From Aspidiotus rigidus (lineage: Eukaryota > Arthropoda > Insecta > Hemiptera > Diaspididae): a stretch of DNA of 64,000 bases. How positions within the stretch are numbered: position 1 is the first letter of the stretch; each line of letters opens with the position of its first letter. Positions 48,645 through 60,771 of this stretch are shown in pieces. The stretch is from positions 620,001 through 684,000 of the forward strand of contig JAVHKY010000010.1 of the NCBI GenBank assembly GCA_035079385.1, written 5' to 3'. A program made the position numbers and the translations under genes. The notes below the pieces were generated by a model that had not been told where the DNA came from, searched no databases, and saw only the letters and a program-made list of their open reading frames with translations.

Positions 48645-51019
48645 CATACGAAGAAGGTACAATAATTCTCTAAGACTTTTGTCATCAATCGTCGAGTATT
48701 TCTGTGTTAATAATGTTCGCAACATTAAAAAAATTAATGGGAAGGAAAGCCCGATACCAATAAAACGGTATGATTCATTTGGATACTAATATAGTAAAAG
48801 AATTATTAATGAAAATAGTCTAATAATAGTAATCGTACGAGTAGCAGAATTTCAAATTTCTCACATTCCCGGATTAGTTATTTTATTTTCATCTTCTCCA
48901 TTCTCCCGTTCATCATTACCATTTGTAGAAAGAATGAAATAAATGTGATAAATATGCTAGCAAATGATTGCGGATTTTAAAAACAGAACGTTTTTTCTAT
49001 TGATTTCAGATTAAAATCTGCGTTTTTTCCTCTTTTTTTTTTTATTTCTTCGGATACCTATTTGTTTGTTGTTATACATGATTGTTGTTGAGTTTTGTTA
49101 GCAATTTCTGGTTTTTTTGTGAAGATTCAAATTTTATCGTTTTTATATATCTGCACTTGAAGTGGTAAGAACAGTACAAGAATTGTTATGATTGATATTT
49201 GTGTTTCAATCTTTCACTAGAATTTGAAAATACCGTCCTTAGTTTTATTTGCTCGTTTTCCATAATTTGAAACGCCTTTGCAGGTTTAGGTACTCTAATA
49301 TGTGAGCACCTTTTCCTGACATGACAAGAATTTCCTTTTGCGTAATTTCAATCTTTTTCGATAATATATTTTTCTTTCTTTGGAAGATGTAGCCGACCTA
49401 CTTTTCCTACTTGAAGAATTGCATCCTGTTTCCCTTCATCATTCTTGTTCACCGTATTCTGATTAAGACATTTTTTCATTGTTTGAAGTATGTCAATCTA
49501 GTATTGTTTGAAAGGATGACTCCCTTTTGTTTAAAACCTTGAAAGGTGGAAAGTCGATTCGAATGAAACAAAATGATTAATTTTTGTTTAGATTCTTGAG
49601 TTCAATATTTTATTTCTAGGCAATACTTCCATTGCTCAACATCTTTCAACTAAACTTGTTTATCCGAGCTTAGACTTCACCCAGAACACTGAAGAAGTTT
49701 GAAAGATGCGATTAATAATTGTTGTCCTTTGAATTTGGTTTTTCAAGTTGTGGCGCGGCATCTTCCGAGCATTGATACAAATAAATTACACAAACTCAAT
49801 TTGTAATGAACCGCAGAGATGTTGAGTTATTTTAAGAGTAGAAAATAATTTTGAAAAATACAAACAAATTCAATCGAGTACCGTACAATGAGAAATATAT
49901 CGTTTAATGACTGGATCGGCTAAATACACCTTCTTTTGATGAACAGGCATGGATACCACGGAAGGATTTAATGAACCAAATATATAATTTCAATGGAAAT
50001 CCATCTTGTGGTTTGCATTCCTATCTATAATTCTTTCTGTGTATTCATTAATACAATCAATGTCCCAAATCACCAGTGATTCTAAAGTAGGATAAATTTC
50101 TGGTTGTTGCGAGTATTTTTTGTGGCGCCAAAAATACCTTCAAGGTATATGGGTCGAAAATTGTAACATATCAAGGATTCGAGTGATACTCATACCTCAA
50201 CTTTTAAAGTACAAATATTGAATATCCTGTATATCGAGGACCAACGCGGTATCCCATTGAAAAATGACTCGATGTTTAAGAAACGGCTTTGTATCAAAAG
50301 TGGGAAAAACTGACAATTGTATTTCAATTATAACTTTTCTTGTACTGATGTTCCAATACTACATTTGCCATCCGTGCCATAAAACGTTTTCATTACTTTA
50401 CGCGCTTGTACTGCTGAACCCTTTTCTTCCGCCATTCTGATATATTTATATTTTGTTAATATTTGTCATGATTTCTAACGCAATAATAACACTCGACTAT
50501 CTACTTATATTTTACTATATCACAATAATATTGAATAACGATCGCTAATATATAATTAATTTTATATTATCGTAAACATCGACTAATAAATGCCTAATTG
50601 AAAAAAATAACAAATTACCTTTTTGTGTGTTATAAATGAAGCAGTAATTATTATGCAGTATAGTCATTATTATTTTGTATTTTAAATACCTATAGTATTT
50701 ATTGCAATTGTTGCTCAAAGTTTTTATCCTTATTACTTTTGTATAATAAATCTTGTTTTTCTTGTTTTCTCCCCTCTTTTAAAGGTTTGAATAAAAACAT
50801 TCGAATTTATACTGTATTATGTGCAATGTTTTTTTTTTTTTTTTTTTCCTTGTTTTTTGTCTCTTTTTGCGTGTCTTCATTGTATGAAAATATAGGGCAA
50901 TTTAATAATTGATTCTCATCGTATCGTTGTCATTGTTTGTTTTATTTCATTTTTTTTTTTTTTTTCTTATTTTAAGCGGTACAGTTACGCATTATTCATT
51001 TTTTGTTTGGTAGAAGTTG

Positions 51020-51067
51020 TATTATTATTATTATTATTATTGTTATTATTATTATTATTATTATTAT
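51020..51067. repeat. (TTA)n microsatellite
   Basis: Nearly pure TTA/TAT trinucleotide repeat with one G interruption, running into poly-T, within the probable MRTF 3' UTR. Confidence 0.95.
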
Positions 51068-51371
51068 TTTTTTTTTTTTGTAATATTGCTGTACAAAATG
51101 TTTTAATGTACGGACTAACATTTAAGTTGATTACTTTTAAAATATTCCAAGAGTACTTACAAATACCACAAAATTTTTCCCCTACTCCTTTGCCTTTTCT
51201 AAGTCATTCTAATTAACAATTTACACAACGTGTGTAGTATTTTTTTTCTTCATTTTTGTCTTCTGCAAAAAACAATCCTTTCTGTTTTTATTTTATTATT
51301 ATTTTTTTAATTTGTAAGATTTTAATATTTCGAAGAAACTTCATTGCCACCTGTGTAATAATTTATTTCTG

Positions 51372-51399
51372 TTTTTTTTTTTTTTTTTTTTTTTTTTTT
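51372..51399. repeat. Poly-T tract (28 nt)
   Basis: Uninterrupted run of T in the probable MRTF 3' UTR, and a likely site of length variation or sequencing error. Confidence 0.95.
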
Positions 51400-51640
51400 C
51401 AAACTTTTTTGTGATTTTTCTAATTCCATATTACGCAGACGTTGATTGAGCCAACGTACGAATTTAAAAAAATTTCCTTTGTTTTCACTAAGCATTATAT
51501 TCGTGTGTATAAAAATTGTTAGGTAAATTTTATTATCGAATGAAAAAACGTAGACGATCGATGTAGTTGCGCTTACATGTCTCAGTGTTGAATTTTATTG
51601 TTCGAGATAGTTTAAAACAATGCGGAATAAATTTTTATAT

Positions 51641-54600
51641 TTTAACATGTTTGTTCGAGTTTTCATTCTCGTCCTGCGGAAGAATTAAGGCCAGCAAAAA
51701 AGACGAAATTCTTGCATGGTGACGCGACAAGGCTTTCAAAACAGCCTTGGTTAAAATATCAATTTTCGTGAATCAGGTAAGTAATAGAGATTGATGGTTG
51801 ATAACTGAGAGAAGAAACAAATGAACACCATACTTTCACAACAGTCAGCGGAATAGCTGGAAGATCATCTATTCTATTGACGACTGATCTTTGTCCACAT
51901 TCATCGACGAAAGCTTCCAGAAGGCTTGATTAACCTAAAAAGATTTTAAGTTTCATTTCTACTTACAGAAGGAAGTGAGAAAATACGTGGCAATAATTAC
52001 TGAGTTCGTCCATGGAAAAGATTGAGGCCCAAATAAAAGATGATACTTTCAAAACTCGAGTACTGAAGAGGAAGAAATATTCTGAACCTGGTTCAAGAAA
52101 GTACAAAAACAATCACCTCAGAATGAGAAAGTGTAAGATCCCTACTATTTACTTTGTTTTTTACTTCATTGCAAAATAACTGGGTACCATTCATTGCTGG
52201 TCTCCTGTCATGCAAAATTTTTTCTTTGACTCAGACCGCGTTTCAAGAGACTGATTTACTACATAAATAAATATGTACTTGAATTGAAAATCTTTATCTC
52301 GGAAGGTCATAATGTTATTTCACTTTTCTTTTAATTTATTCAGGTGTCTTGAACTTGTAATAATCACGTCATGATTTGAAGAGGTAGGTAGACAGTTACT
52401 TAATTTTTACGCAGGTAGAAGATGTACGAGCAAATTCTTTTCTGATATCACATAATCTTCATAATCTTATAGCTAAAAAATGTATTATAATATTATTTCT
52501 GAAGGTATTTTCATTCCATTGACAAAGATCTCACCCAGAACGAAAATCATATGATTTCATTCAGCACAGCAAGTCAGCCAGCTTTGAAAATACAGAAAAG
52601 AAATATTCAAAACTTTTGAAGATGTTTATTATTCAAAAGTTAAAGGTAAACAAATCAAATGTAAGCCTAATTTTTTTTTTAAATTAAAATTTTCATTGTT
52701 TTGATGTTCTGTTCAACTTTAAAAGAAAATCAAGAGGAATTGAAAAACGAAGAAACCCGCTTTAAATTTAGCATGAAATTTACCCCAGAAACTTTCATTT
52801 AGATTTTGGATGCAAATTGACTCTCCTCGAAATTTAATCAAATGGTTTTCTAGTTCCTCGTCATTCAAATGATCTTTAATTTTGGAAGTTCCCAAGCCAC
52901 GTTTCAGAATTGAATTTTGTGTTTGTGTGCTCCTAGTAGATATAGCGCAAAACTTCAGCGTTGTTTAATGAGCCGCGGAGGGTATTTTTCTCAATTCTTT
53001 CTCGTGTATCGTTCGTCAACAAATTTTCACCTGTTTTCGTCTTAAAAAAAAAAAAAAAAATTCAGGAAAAAAACGGAAAAAAATAATTACAATACGAAAT
53101 GTCGTATAAACAGCTGCTGTACTGTTTCAGTCTAAATGCTTCTTGTACAAAAATAAACTACCTACCTAGTCTGTTTAACATATAAATGAATCGCATTAAC
53201 ATTTTATCGAAATAAATTTCGTAAAAAGAGAAAAACTTTCTCACTTTCCACGCAATTTTTGATCTTGAAAAACTCGGTCACGCGATCGTAATTCTAATAT
53301 TACGTCCGGCGGTGCCAGCGTAGTTCGTATGCGTGTGAAATACGCAGATAGGGCCACATCATTTAACCTCTTGTATTAACAATTCTTAGATTGTGCACGT
53401 TTTCTTTCGAAGTACTGTACAACAGAAAGAACTGTTTTTTTGGTGGACAAAAAACTACATTTCGTACAATATTTTTATTCATTTCCGGTACAAGGTCTCT
53501 GAAAGCCGAACTGGGCCAGATAAAATTTCGTGTACAATAATTCATTTTATTCGAATCGTTTATCGTAGAAGGTAGCCAAATACAATAAATCTAGAAAAAA
53601 CCTAGACTCGAGGTGACCTTCCCCCGCACGAGGACTGTGTGCTCTAGTCCATCGAGGTGAAGGAATTTTACAACAGTTGATCAACTTTTCAGTTTGTAGA
53701 CATGACAAAAGTAAATCTCACTCCTTCTCACCTCCCGCAAAAAAGAAAGAACGAAGGAGAAAAAAATTCATTGATGAAGTATGAGAATTTTGGAATTCAG
53801 GTACTTCTATTTCCACAGCCTTGATCTAATTCTTGTGGCACATAATATAGTGATGAATTGAGGGAAAAATACAAACGATCCTTATATGTACGGAGATGGG
53901 CAGAAAAGTGGATTGCTGAGGCTCACCATTTTCAACCAGTAGAGATAAAAAAACTAAGCGAAATTTCTTACAGTACCGTGAACTTCTGTAAGAAATTTTG
54001 GAGGATCGTGGCTATGCCGTATTCCTGAGTTCTTCACGTACATTATTATCTAATAGAACGAGGCTTACGAATCAAAATTGTTTTTATTGTAAAGGTTCTA
54101 GGACGCTGGACACGGGATAATGATTGACGGAAAACTCAGATTATCTGTTGCAGCACAATTTGCGATGCTCTTCACGGAGCAATCATTTTACCTTAGTCGT
54201 TCACGTACGAGACTATATTATTCATGTAGAATAATTTTAAGCTTCTATTCTGGCTGGATACCTCTTTAGAGAAGGGGCGTGTCCTCGATCAAATTTGACA
54301 GTTAGGAACTTGATTTACGAGTACTTACGGCAGCTAAACTTCATACTTTTATCAAAAAATACCTACGACGCGCGAAGAACATCTGTTTATCGTCTCTATA
54401 CTCAATTAAACCATAGTTTTTTTTTTCTTTTTTTTGTCTTCATTAAGAACTACGTCGTGTATTAAGAGGTAAATATGATGTAATACCTACCTATTGTATT
54501 CTTACCAGGTTTATAATTCAATGTTATCGCGTAATTCAACTCTTAGTCTATTCACAATCCTTTTACCCTCTCTGTACATTAGGATGACGAATGCGATGCC

Positions 54601-54990
54601 TGATTTCCGAAGCCGGGAGTTGAAAAAGATCTCTAGCTGTCTCAGTATCGTTTCTTCTTATCGTTAATGTAAATAGTTGATTTTTCTTTCAACAAAAAAA
54701 TTCCATCGCTCGAGTACAATATTATCAGCATGGGTTGCTGATCGAAATGAGTACATGCACACTTTACAGAATGAAATATTATAAATAATATTAATGCGTT
54801 CGTTTAGATTACTGGTGTCATTTTTACGAGATTATACGTGCTTTCAACTATTAAAACGAAGTGAGCTGTGTACAGTATTCGAGTAAGTTTATCAATAATG
54901 TATACGCGCATAAATGAAATAGTAAATTTACGTATCGTAGGTTTTTCATAATGAATAATACGGGTTTGCTTGAATAAAGACTGCGTGTGC
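51641..54990. other. Intergenic region between MRTF and GILT genes
   Basis: AT-rich with poly-A at 53,044-53,060 and CTACCTACCTA near 53,158. No protein-like frame and no clear transposon. The last 300 bp are more CpG-rich and probably promoter-proximal DNA of the GILT gene. Confidence 0.6.
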
Positions 54991-54996
54991 TTTATG

Positions 54997-55033
54997 TTTA
55001 TATTTCATTGCGTCAATTATTTTCAATTCAGTT
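54997..55033 (+). promoter_or_regulatory. Candidate core promoter of the GILT gene (TATA-like plus Inr)
   Basis: TTTATATTT at 54,997-55,005 lies about 30 bp upstream of an arthropod-type initiator TCAGTT at 55,028-55,033. This would give a 5' UTR of about 66 nt. Spacing and motifs are seen; use as a promoter is inference. Confidence 0.5.
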
Positions 55034-55095
55034 GAGTACCTATATCCTCACCGAGTGTCGTCCGACTAGTTTATCTTTTCCATTCGTCGAGAATC

Positions 55096-58000
55096 ATGTT
55101 CTTATTCGGCGGATTGTGGTGTATCGTGGTGTTTTCAGTAATACAAGTATCCTTAGCCGATAAACCTGGAGAAAATGTTGGACTAATTGATGGAAAAGAG
55201 TTGAGTAGCCAGCATTCGGTAGGTACCTCCAGGTACTTCATCAATTTTTTCAGTCAATGAATCATTGCGTAAAGACGTCACGAAAAAATTCATACTGTCT
55301 TCTCAGTGCTCTGGATGTCATGAATGAATGTTTTTAGTTTCTCTGTACTAAATTTGTATTTCCTTTCAGGTAGCTGACGTTGATAAATTGAAAATCACAA
55401 TATTCTATGAAAGTGATTGTCCTGACTGTGTCAGGTTTTTCAGAGATCAGTTAGGACCCAACTATAAAGATTTTTCACAGTACATAATTTTGGACTTTGT
55501 CCCGTATGGAAACGCGAAGGTAGGTGACGTTAACATTCGATAGTGACTTTCACTAAAAAAAAATAATATAAGTATAAATAATTACGTTCATATAAGTTAC
55601 TGATAACCATAAAACTTCTAAGATCTTTCTCGGGTTTTTCCGTGTGTCGAAGTTATTTTCAGAACTTTCTTGAGGGTATGTTTTTCTCCCCTCTCAAATG
55701 AAGAGAATTTCGGCTTATTGTAGGTGCGCCAGCGTCGACAATTTCTTAATGTAATTCTCATGGGAAATGAAAAATTGCTCTGATAAGACATCTTGTAGGA
55801 AATTTTACACTCTTTCAATTTGGTTGTCTGTGTTTTATCTTCGAAATCGCTCTGTTTTGAGTGATTTGAAGAAAACTTGAAAATTCCCCTATAATATTAT
55901 TATAGGTACGTGTTACGGATATCACTTCGCATCATAAGGACCTAGCGCCTTACGCATCACGCATCATACTACGCTTATCAATTTTCTTCAATCGATGCTG
56001 GCGCACCTACAATATGCCCCAGTCTGAATAGAAAATAATAATATTATTGTTTATTAATCGAGTAGACGATTGAGAGTCTCTATGTAATACGATATTGTTT
56101 TGGTGCTTCGGCTACGTGTAGCTGACACAGCTTGACCGAGAGCGCGATAGCAAAAATTTGCGTTACAAAATATTTTCCAGTACCTAATTATTATCTATCA
56201 CAGTATCCTTACGGAAAATAAGGGCTCTTTTGCCACGAGGGGAGAGAACGCATCAAGACTCTTTTCCTGCGTATATTCACCAAAAAAGTAAATTCGAAAA
56301 AGACATTGGATCTTTGCAACTGCAGCTGTAGCAGGGAACCCGCTATGACGGCTATGTCTTAGCTCTGAAGTCGAAATCAAGGCGTCTGCTCTCTATTCGA
56401 AAATTCTTAGGGTTTTCGACCAAAATAATTATAAGCGGATAACGCCCGGTTATTCGGACCGGGCAGCGCTAGCGTCGCACAAAATTTTTGAATTTTTTAA
56501 AATCTCTCAAAAATATTTTCATCTGAAAGAAAGTTTTCCGCTCTTCAATTTTGTTCCTTACGAGTACACGCCTAAATTCATTATTTTTGGAGAAATTGAA
56601 GAAAAAGTAAAAAATCACCTTTAGTTTCAAGTCACGATCACGGATCACCGTTCGCTTATCAGTACTTTCTACATATTTTACACAGGCGACGCTAGCGAAC
56701 CTACAATATGCCCGGTCCGAATTGGTTCCGTCAGCTTTTAGAATGAAAACGGTTGACGGTTGTCAGTTGCATAGAGTATTTTTCTGAAACGGTCAAAGAG
56801 TCTTAACGGTCGTGACTATTATTAAAAAATGATTAGGTTATAACAATTCTCAACGCTCAAAGTAGGAAAAAACATGTTTTTATACAAAAAAACACGTTTT
56901 CAAACTAAAAAACATGAAAGTATAATTCTCAATAGGTGTTACTTTTAAGACCGTTTTGACCGAAACATTTATCGGTCAAATGGTCATGGTCAATGTTGTA
57001 GTTTTCTTTCAAACGGTTATTGGTCAATCGGTCATGGAAATTTTCTTCTCTTTCGGTCACCGGTTATAACTTATAACAGTTATATAACTGTTAGGTATTT
57101 CGCAAACTCTAAAAATTTTCGACATTTCAAATATTTTTAACCTCTTAATGCCGTCAATTCCTGTCCTCAATATGAAGTTTTGAGCCAAATAAGACCTCGT
57201 CTCGGATCGTTGTTTTTGCATATACATCAGTTATTTAACTTTGTACATCAATTATATATTATTTAACTTTTTACGGCAGGGTTCTATTTGGGCTGGATTA
57301 AGCTAGTAATCGCTCGACGCTACAAAAACGGAAAAATTTATGATCGATGCGGGTGAAGGGCGGAAGGTTTCCTTACATCGATCTGAATCAATTTTACAAA
57401 AAATATGATTTGTAGAAGATTTCACGCTCTACAAATGTTATTCTCTTCATTTTTCTCTTACATCACTTATAGTTTTTAAAAAATAATAATTTACAGGGTT
57501 TCCTAGCACTTGTTGACATAAACTTTTGGTTACTAGGCTTATTGAAAATTATACAATGATCTTTGCTCCCTGTGTTTTCCTTATGATAGTGAAGATCACA
57601 GCTAGATGTTTGTAAGCTCCGTAAGCAACATCAAAACTACCTATGACGTTACCACCACAAAATTTGTCTATTGTAACCAATAAGACATCATATGAGACCT
57701 GCGATGAGAAAAGGATGCTCATTGCCCATTGGCGCAGGAACACCATTTCTCTCTTATTGGACATCAAATCGGAGAGAAGTGGTGTTCCTGTCAGTGGGCG
57801 ATGAGCATCCTTTTTTCATATCAGGTCACATATTGTGAAACTGGAACCCATACAAAAATCACGTCTTTTCGCGTCAACGATTAATTTTCATAAGTAAGAA
57901 ACCTCTGGTTAGGACATTCAAATCTGTCGTGTTGTATGAAGTTATTTAATCTTGCAGCAAAGAAAAGACGCCAATGGACACTACAAATTTGATTGTCAAC

Positions 58001-58542
58001 ATGGTCAAAAGGAATGCGATGAAAATGAATTACAAGCGTGCGCCATAGACAAATTCAGTAAGAAATCACTCTCCTCCCTTAACGATTTCATCATTTGTTA
58101 CATGGCTAGCGATGATAAAAATTCAACTGTTAAGAAAGTTAGTTGACGCTATCTCCGCTTACAAAAAATACTCATTGATAACTACTCCATAATTATTCGA
58201 CAATGATGCTCTCTCTTTTTCAGTGTGCCAAACAAACTCATATTGATCTAAAAAAGTTGAAGTCTTGTGCCAAGAGCCAAACAGGTGACATATTGCTTGC
58301 CAGAATGGGAGATAGAACTCACAATTTCCGACCGGCCGTAAAATGGGTGCCAACGATCGTCTTCAACGACGTAATTAATCACTTTCCCTCATCCAAGTTT
58401 TTAATTTTTCGAAAGCTCTTGAATAAATCCTTATCGTTTTCTGTTACAGGTTGGAAACGCTGATGATTCAGATAGAGCGTCAAATAACTTGAAGAAAGTA
58501 ATGTGCGAAAAATTGAATAACGTTCCCAAAGCTTGTCAATAG
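55096..58542 (+). CDS. GILT-like lysosomal thiol reductase, five exons, complete
   Basis: Gamma-interferon-inducible lysosomal thiol reductase family: reduces disulfides of proteins in acidic endosomes and lysosomes; in insects linked to immune responses (known for the family). Exons 55096-55218, 55370-55519, 57958-58137, 58224-58370 and 58450-58542, all phase 0, give 230 residues. Residues 1-21 (MFLFGGLWCIVVFSVIQVSL...) form a signal peptide. ITIFYESDCPDCVRFF holds the redox pair CPDC with both cysteines, unlike some insect paralogues that lost the second. CQHGQKECDENELQAC matches the GILT signature CQHGxxECxxNxxxxC exactly. Later cysteines and a WVPTIVFND motif fit the family C-terminus. 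The exon 3 donor is GTTAGT; the others are GTAGGT or GTAATT types. ATTAAA at 58,621 is a likely poly(A) signal. It is tail-to-tail with the SLC17-like gene. Confidence 0.95.
55709..56028. mobile_element. Non-autonomous TIR element, GILT-intron family, copy 1 (320 bp)
   Basis: The left end TTCGGCTTATTGTAGGTGCG, continuing CCAGCGTCGA, matches the reverse complement of the right end (TCGATGCTGGCGCACCTACA, then ATATGCCCCAGTCTGAA). The interior is AT-rich and non-coding. Target duplication is not clear. Confidence 0.75.
56453..56721. mobile_element. Non-autonomous TIR element, GILT-intron family, copy 2 (269 bp)
   Basis: The ends TTCGGACCGGGCA and TGCCCGGTCCGAA are perfect inverted repeats of 13 bp. 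GCTAGCGTCGC lies just inside both ends, and CCTACAATATGCCC is shared with copy 1. Non-coding. Same family as copy 1, 425 bp away. Confidence 0.8.
57696..57827. mobile_element. 132-bp foldback element, family FB-1, copy 2, in GILT intron 2
   Basis: Same family as 8,423-8,552 but reversed. Arms of about 60 bp start GACCTGCGATGAGAAAAGG and end TTTTTTCATATCAGGTC, with a short AT-rich loop. If the element is taken as TGAGACC...GGTCACA it is flanked by TA on both sides, which would suit a Tc1/mariner-type target duplication; that is inference. Confidence 0.85.
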
Positions 58543-58620
58543 AAAAATTAGTGCCTAGATTACTACATTTTCTTCTTTGTGTACCTAACTTTTTACAAGT
58601 TTTATAATGAAATACGCAAA

Positions 58621-58626
58621 ATTAAA
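58621..58626 (+). terminator. Poly(A) signal ATTAAA of the GILT gene
   Basis: ATTAAA 79 nt after the stop codon; no AATAAA is nearer. Inferred as the cleavage signal. Confidence 0.5.
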
Positions 58627-60229
58627 CATCAGATGACGAGTTAAGATTCGAATTCTGCATAATTCGCCGTCGGAACTTCTTCTGAATCAAATACTGTTTT
58701 TTGGGCGCTCTAGGCTAATGCGGACAGAAAATTGAAACGATAGCGCCTAGAAAAGTATTTTTTAACTCGTACTCAAAAAAGTAGCGTCCGAAAAACCTCC
58801 TACAATACAATCACTCTATACTTCGTACAGACTACAACAGTTTACTATTTTGCAATTAAAATGAAATTATTCGAACGTACAAATAATTTTCGAATCATAT
58901 CCCTTGTGACGGTGGAGCACCGAGTGACGTCCCTCTCTGTTCATTATTCGTTACTTTCGAACGAATTAAGTGTAGGTACAACTGTAATACTCAGCTACAA
59001 ATACAATTCCCGGATGGCTTTTTCCAAATTGTTTGTCTTGGACATAGGCTCCGCGCAAGGGGACTTACGTACATCGTCATCCCATTTATGATGTAGGTAA
59101 CCTTTATATTCATTGAGCGTCGTGTTTTTCTACATTAACCTGTGAGGTCGTGAATCGTTGAACAAATGACTACCTAACATTTTATCGTTTAAGATACGAC
59201 CATTGCCTGCAACTGGAAAAACATTTTTTTTTTCGGTTTTCTGGGAGGAGAGTAGAAAAAGAAGCTTTGCTATACTTTACGGCATTAAGCTGATGGATAG
59301 GTACATTATCTTGCCCTTTAACAAATTCAAATTGAAAATCTCTGAAGAAATTGATGAAAATAGACTGTTTGATTGTATGAGTCATAGGAACTACATCAAT
59401 CGTTGTCTTCAAACAAAAAAAGACAGATTTAATTCTAGAATTATGTCATAATGAAAGATACTTGGTTTTAAATTTCTTCAATTCATCCTTAATGTACCGG
59501 TACCTACGTAATATCGGATCAACGACAATAAATTCATAATCCCCTTTTTAAAAACAAGAATGCTGGTATTCATGATTTCATCTCTCTCCGAGAATAGATA
59601 ATGACACGGGAGGTTTACAATCATAATAGTTGTGTACATAATGTTAATCTTTTGAATGATACCTACTCCTACCAACGTTCATTTTAATTCTTCCATACTT
59701 GGTGAACTGTCAAACGAGTCTATATTCCGAAACGATGGTATTAACATTGTTGAAGATTTTCTTCTTGCTTACATTTCTTTACTCAGCTTCTCATTAAATT
59801 TAACATTCTCTATCTCTTGATGATAAAAAAAATTATGCACGTGGGAAATCGGTCGTGATATTCGTACTCAAGTTTTTTATTATTAAAGAACGTTATTACC
59901 TAATTACGTGTTTATAATATTGTTTTCTAATAAGTTATAAGAAAGAAAAATTCTCGTCTCTTTTAATTTTATATAGATCAAGTTGGTAACATATCCAGAA
60001 GACTTTCTTCTGGAACGAGGTGGGCGTCTAAATGATATTCTCAAAAGCTTAGATACTTGAGTGTTTCACAAGATTAATGGTAAAGACCTGACTCCATCAG
60101 TATAGACATCTTTGTCGGCTGTAGACTTTGAAACAACGCCTGACTTTGTAGGTTGCAACAATCACCTAGGTACTTATTGCCTGGCAATATTATAAGAACA
60201 ACCTGTTAATTTTTTAATATAGACGTATC
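58627..60229. other. Intergenic region between convergent GILT and SLC17-like genes
   Basis: No protein-like frame. Short open frames at 58,861-59,091 and 59,203-59,451 have no homology I recognise. AT-rich. Confidence 0.55.
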
Positions 60230-60238
60230 TAATCAGTG

Positions 60239-60387
60239 CCATATATCTGCCATACAAAGTTGAATTGACGTATATGCAAATGATGAATACAAGAAAAAGA
60301 GGCTAAATCTTAAGTATACCCATAACCTCTTTTCCTCGTATTCATCATCTGCATATACGTCAATTTAACTTTGTACGGCAGATATGG
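60239..60387. mobile_element. 149-bp foldback (hairpin) element, family FB-3
   Basis: Arms of about 62 bp: the left starts CCATATATCTGCCATACAAA and the right ends CTTTGTACGGCAGATATGG. The loop is 22 nt. Weaker pairing extends out to about 60,230 and 60,398. The arm core (TACAAAGTT.AA.TGA.GTATATGCA) recurs, reversed, at about 57,225-57,290. It lies just beyond the 3' end of the SLC17-like gene. Confidence 0.85.
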
Positions 60388-60519
60388 AGCAGAATTAGCA
60401 TGGGTTACCTGCCAGTCGGAAGTAAGATGTCCCATGCTATAGAAAACATAAAAAGATACTAAGTAGATATCTTCTTGAAATTTCATTATAATTATGTTAA
60501 CATGTATTGATGTACATTT

Positions 60520-60525
60520 TTTATT
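60520..60525 (-). terminator. Poly(A) signal AATAAA of the SLC17-like gene
   Basis: AATAAA on the minus strand, 55 nt after the stop codon at 60,580-60,582. Confidence 0.6.
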
Positions 60526-60579
60526 AATAATCACATCGCAGGCTTACGGTAATAATAACAAATTCTCGTCAATATATAG

Positions 60580-60771
60580 TTACAGCTTTGTAGAATCAAT
60601 TTTATCACCACGACAAGTTTCTTTGTTGGTCGTAATCTTATCGTTGACCTCCGCACTGGCTGTTTTTGCCCATGGCTGTAATTCTCCTGATCCAAAAATG
60701 AGGAAAAAGATTACCGCATAAATTACCATACATCCGATAAAGACAAAATACGTATTCCATTCTGATTGTGT
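60580..60771 (-). CDS. SLC17-like last exon
   Basis: The acceptor is cgctttttcag. It encodes the last helix and the GELQPWA motif, then a hydrophilic tail ending DSTKL and TAA. Confidence 0.88.
   Translation of the reverse strand, partial: TQSEWNTYFVFIGCMVIYAVIFFLIFGSGELQPWAKTASAEVNDKITTNKETCRGDKIDSTKL

Larger units (their letters stand above)
48645..51640 (+). other. Probable long MRTF 3' UTR with several poly(A) signals
   Basis: This AT-rich, low-complexity stretch has no coding ORF and no TE family recognised here. AATAAA hexamers on the plus strand lie at 48938, 49780, 50585, 50745, 50790 and 51626. The pair at 50745/50790 is followed by a T-rich run, and the one at 51626 by GT-rich sequence, so these are the best candidate distal sites. 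The stretch also holds a TTA repeat and a 28-nt poly-T. Without transcript data the end is inference. Confidence 0.5.
55520..57957. other. GILT intron 2, filled with small DNA elements
   Basis: This 2.4-kb intron holds two TIR elements (55,709-56,028 and 56,453-56,721) and a region rich in ACGGTCA/TGACCGT words (56,745-57,090). It also holds a partial relative of the 60.2-kb hairpin (57,180-57,300) and the FB-1 hairpin (57,696-57,827). Confidence 0.75.
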
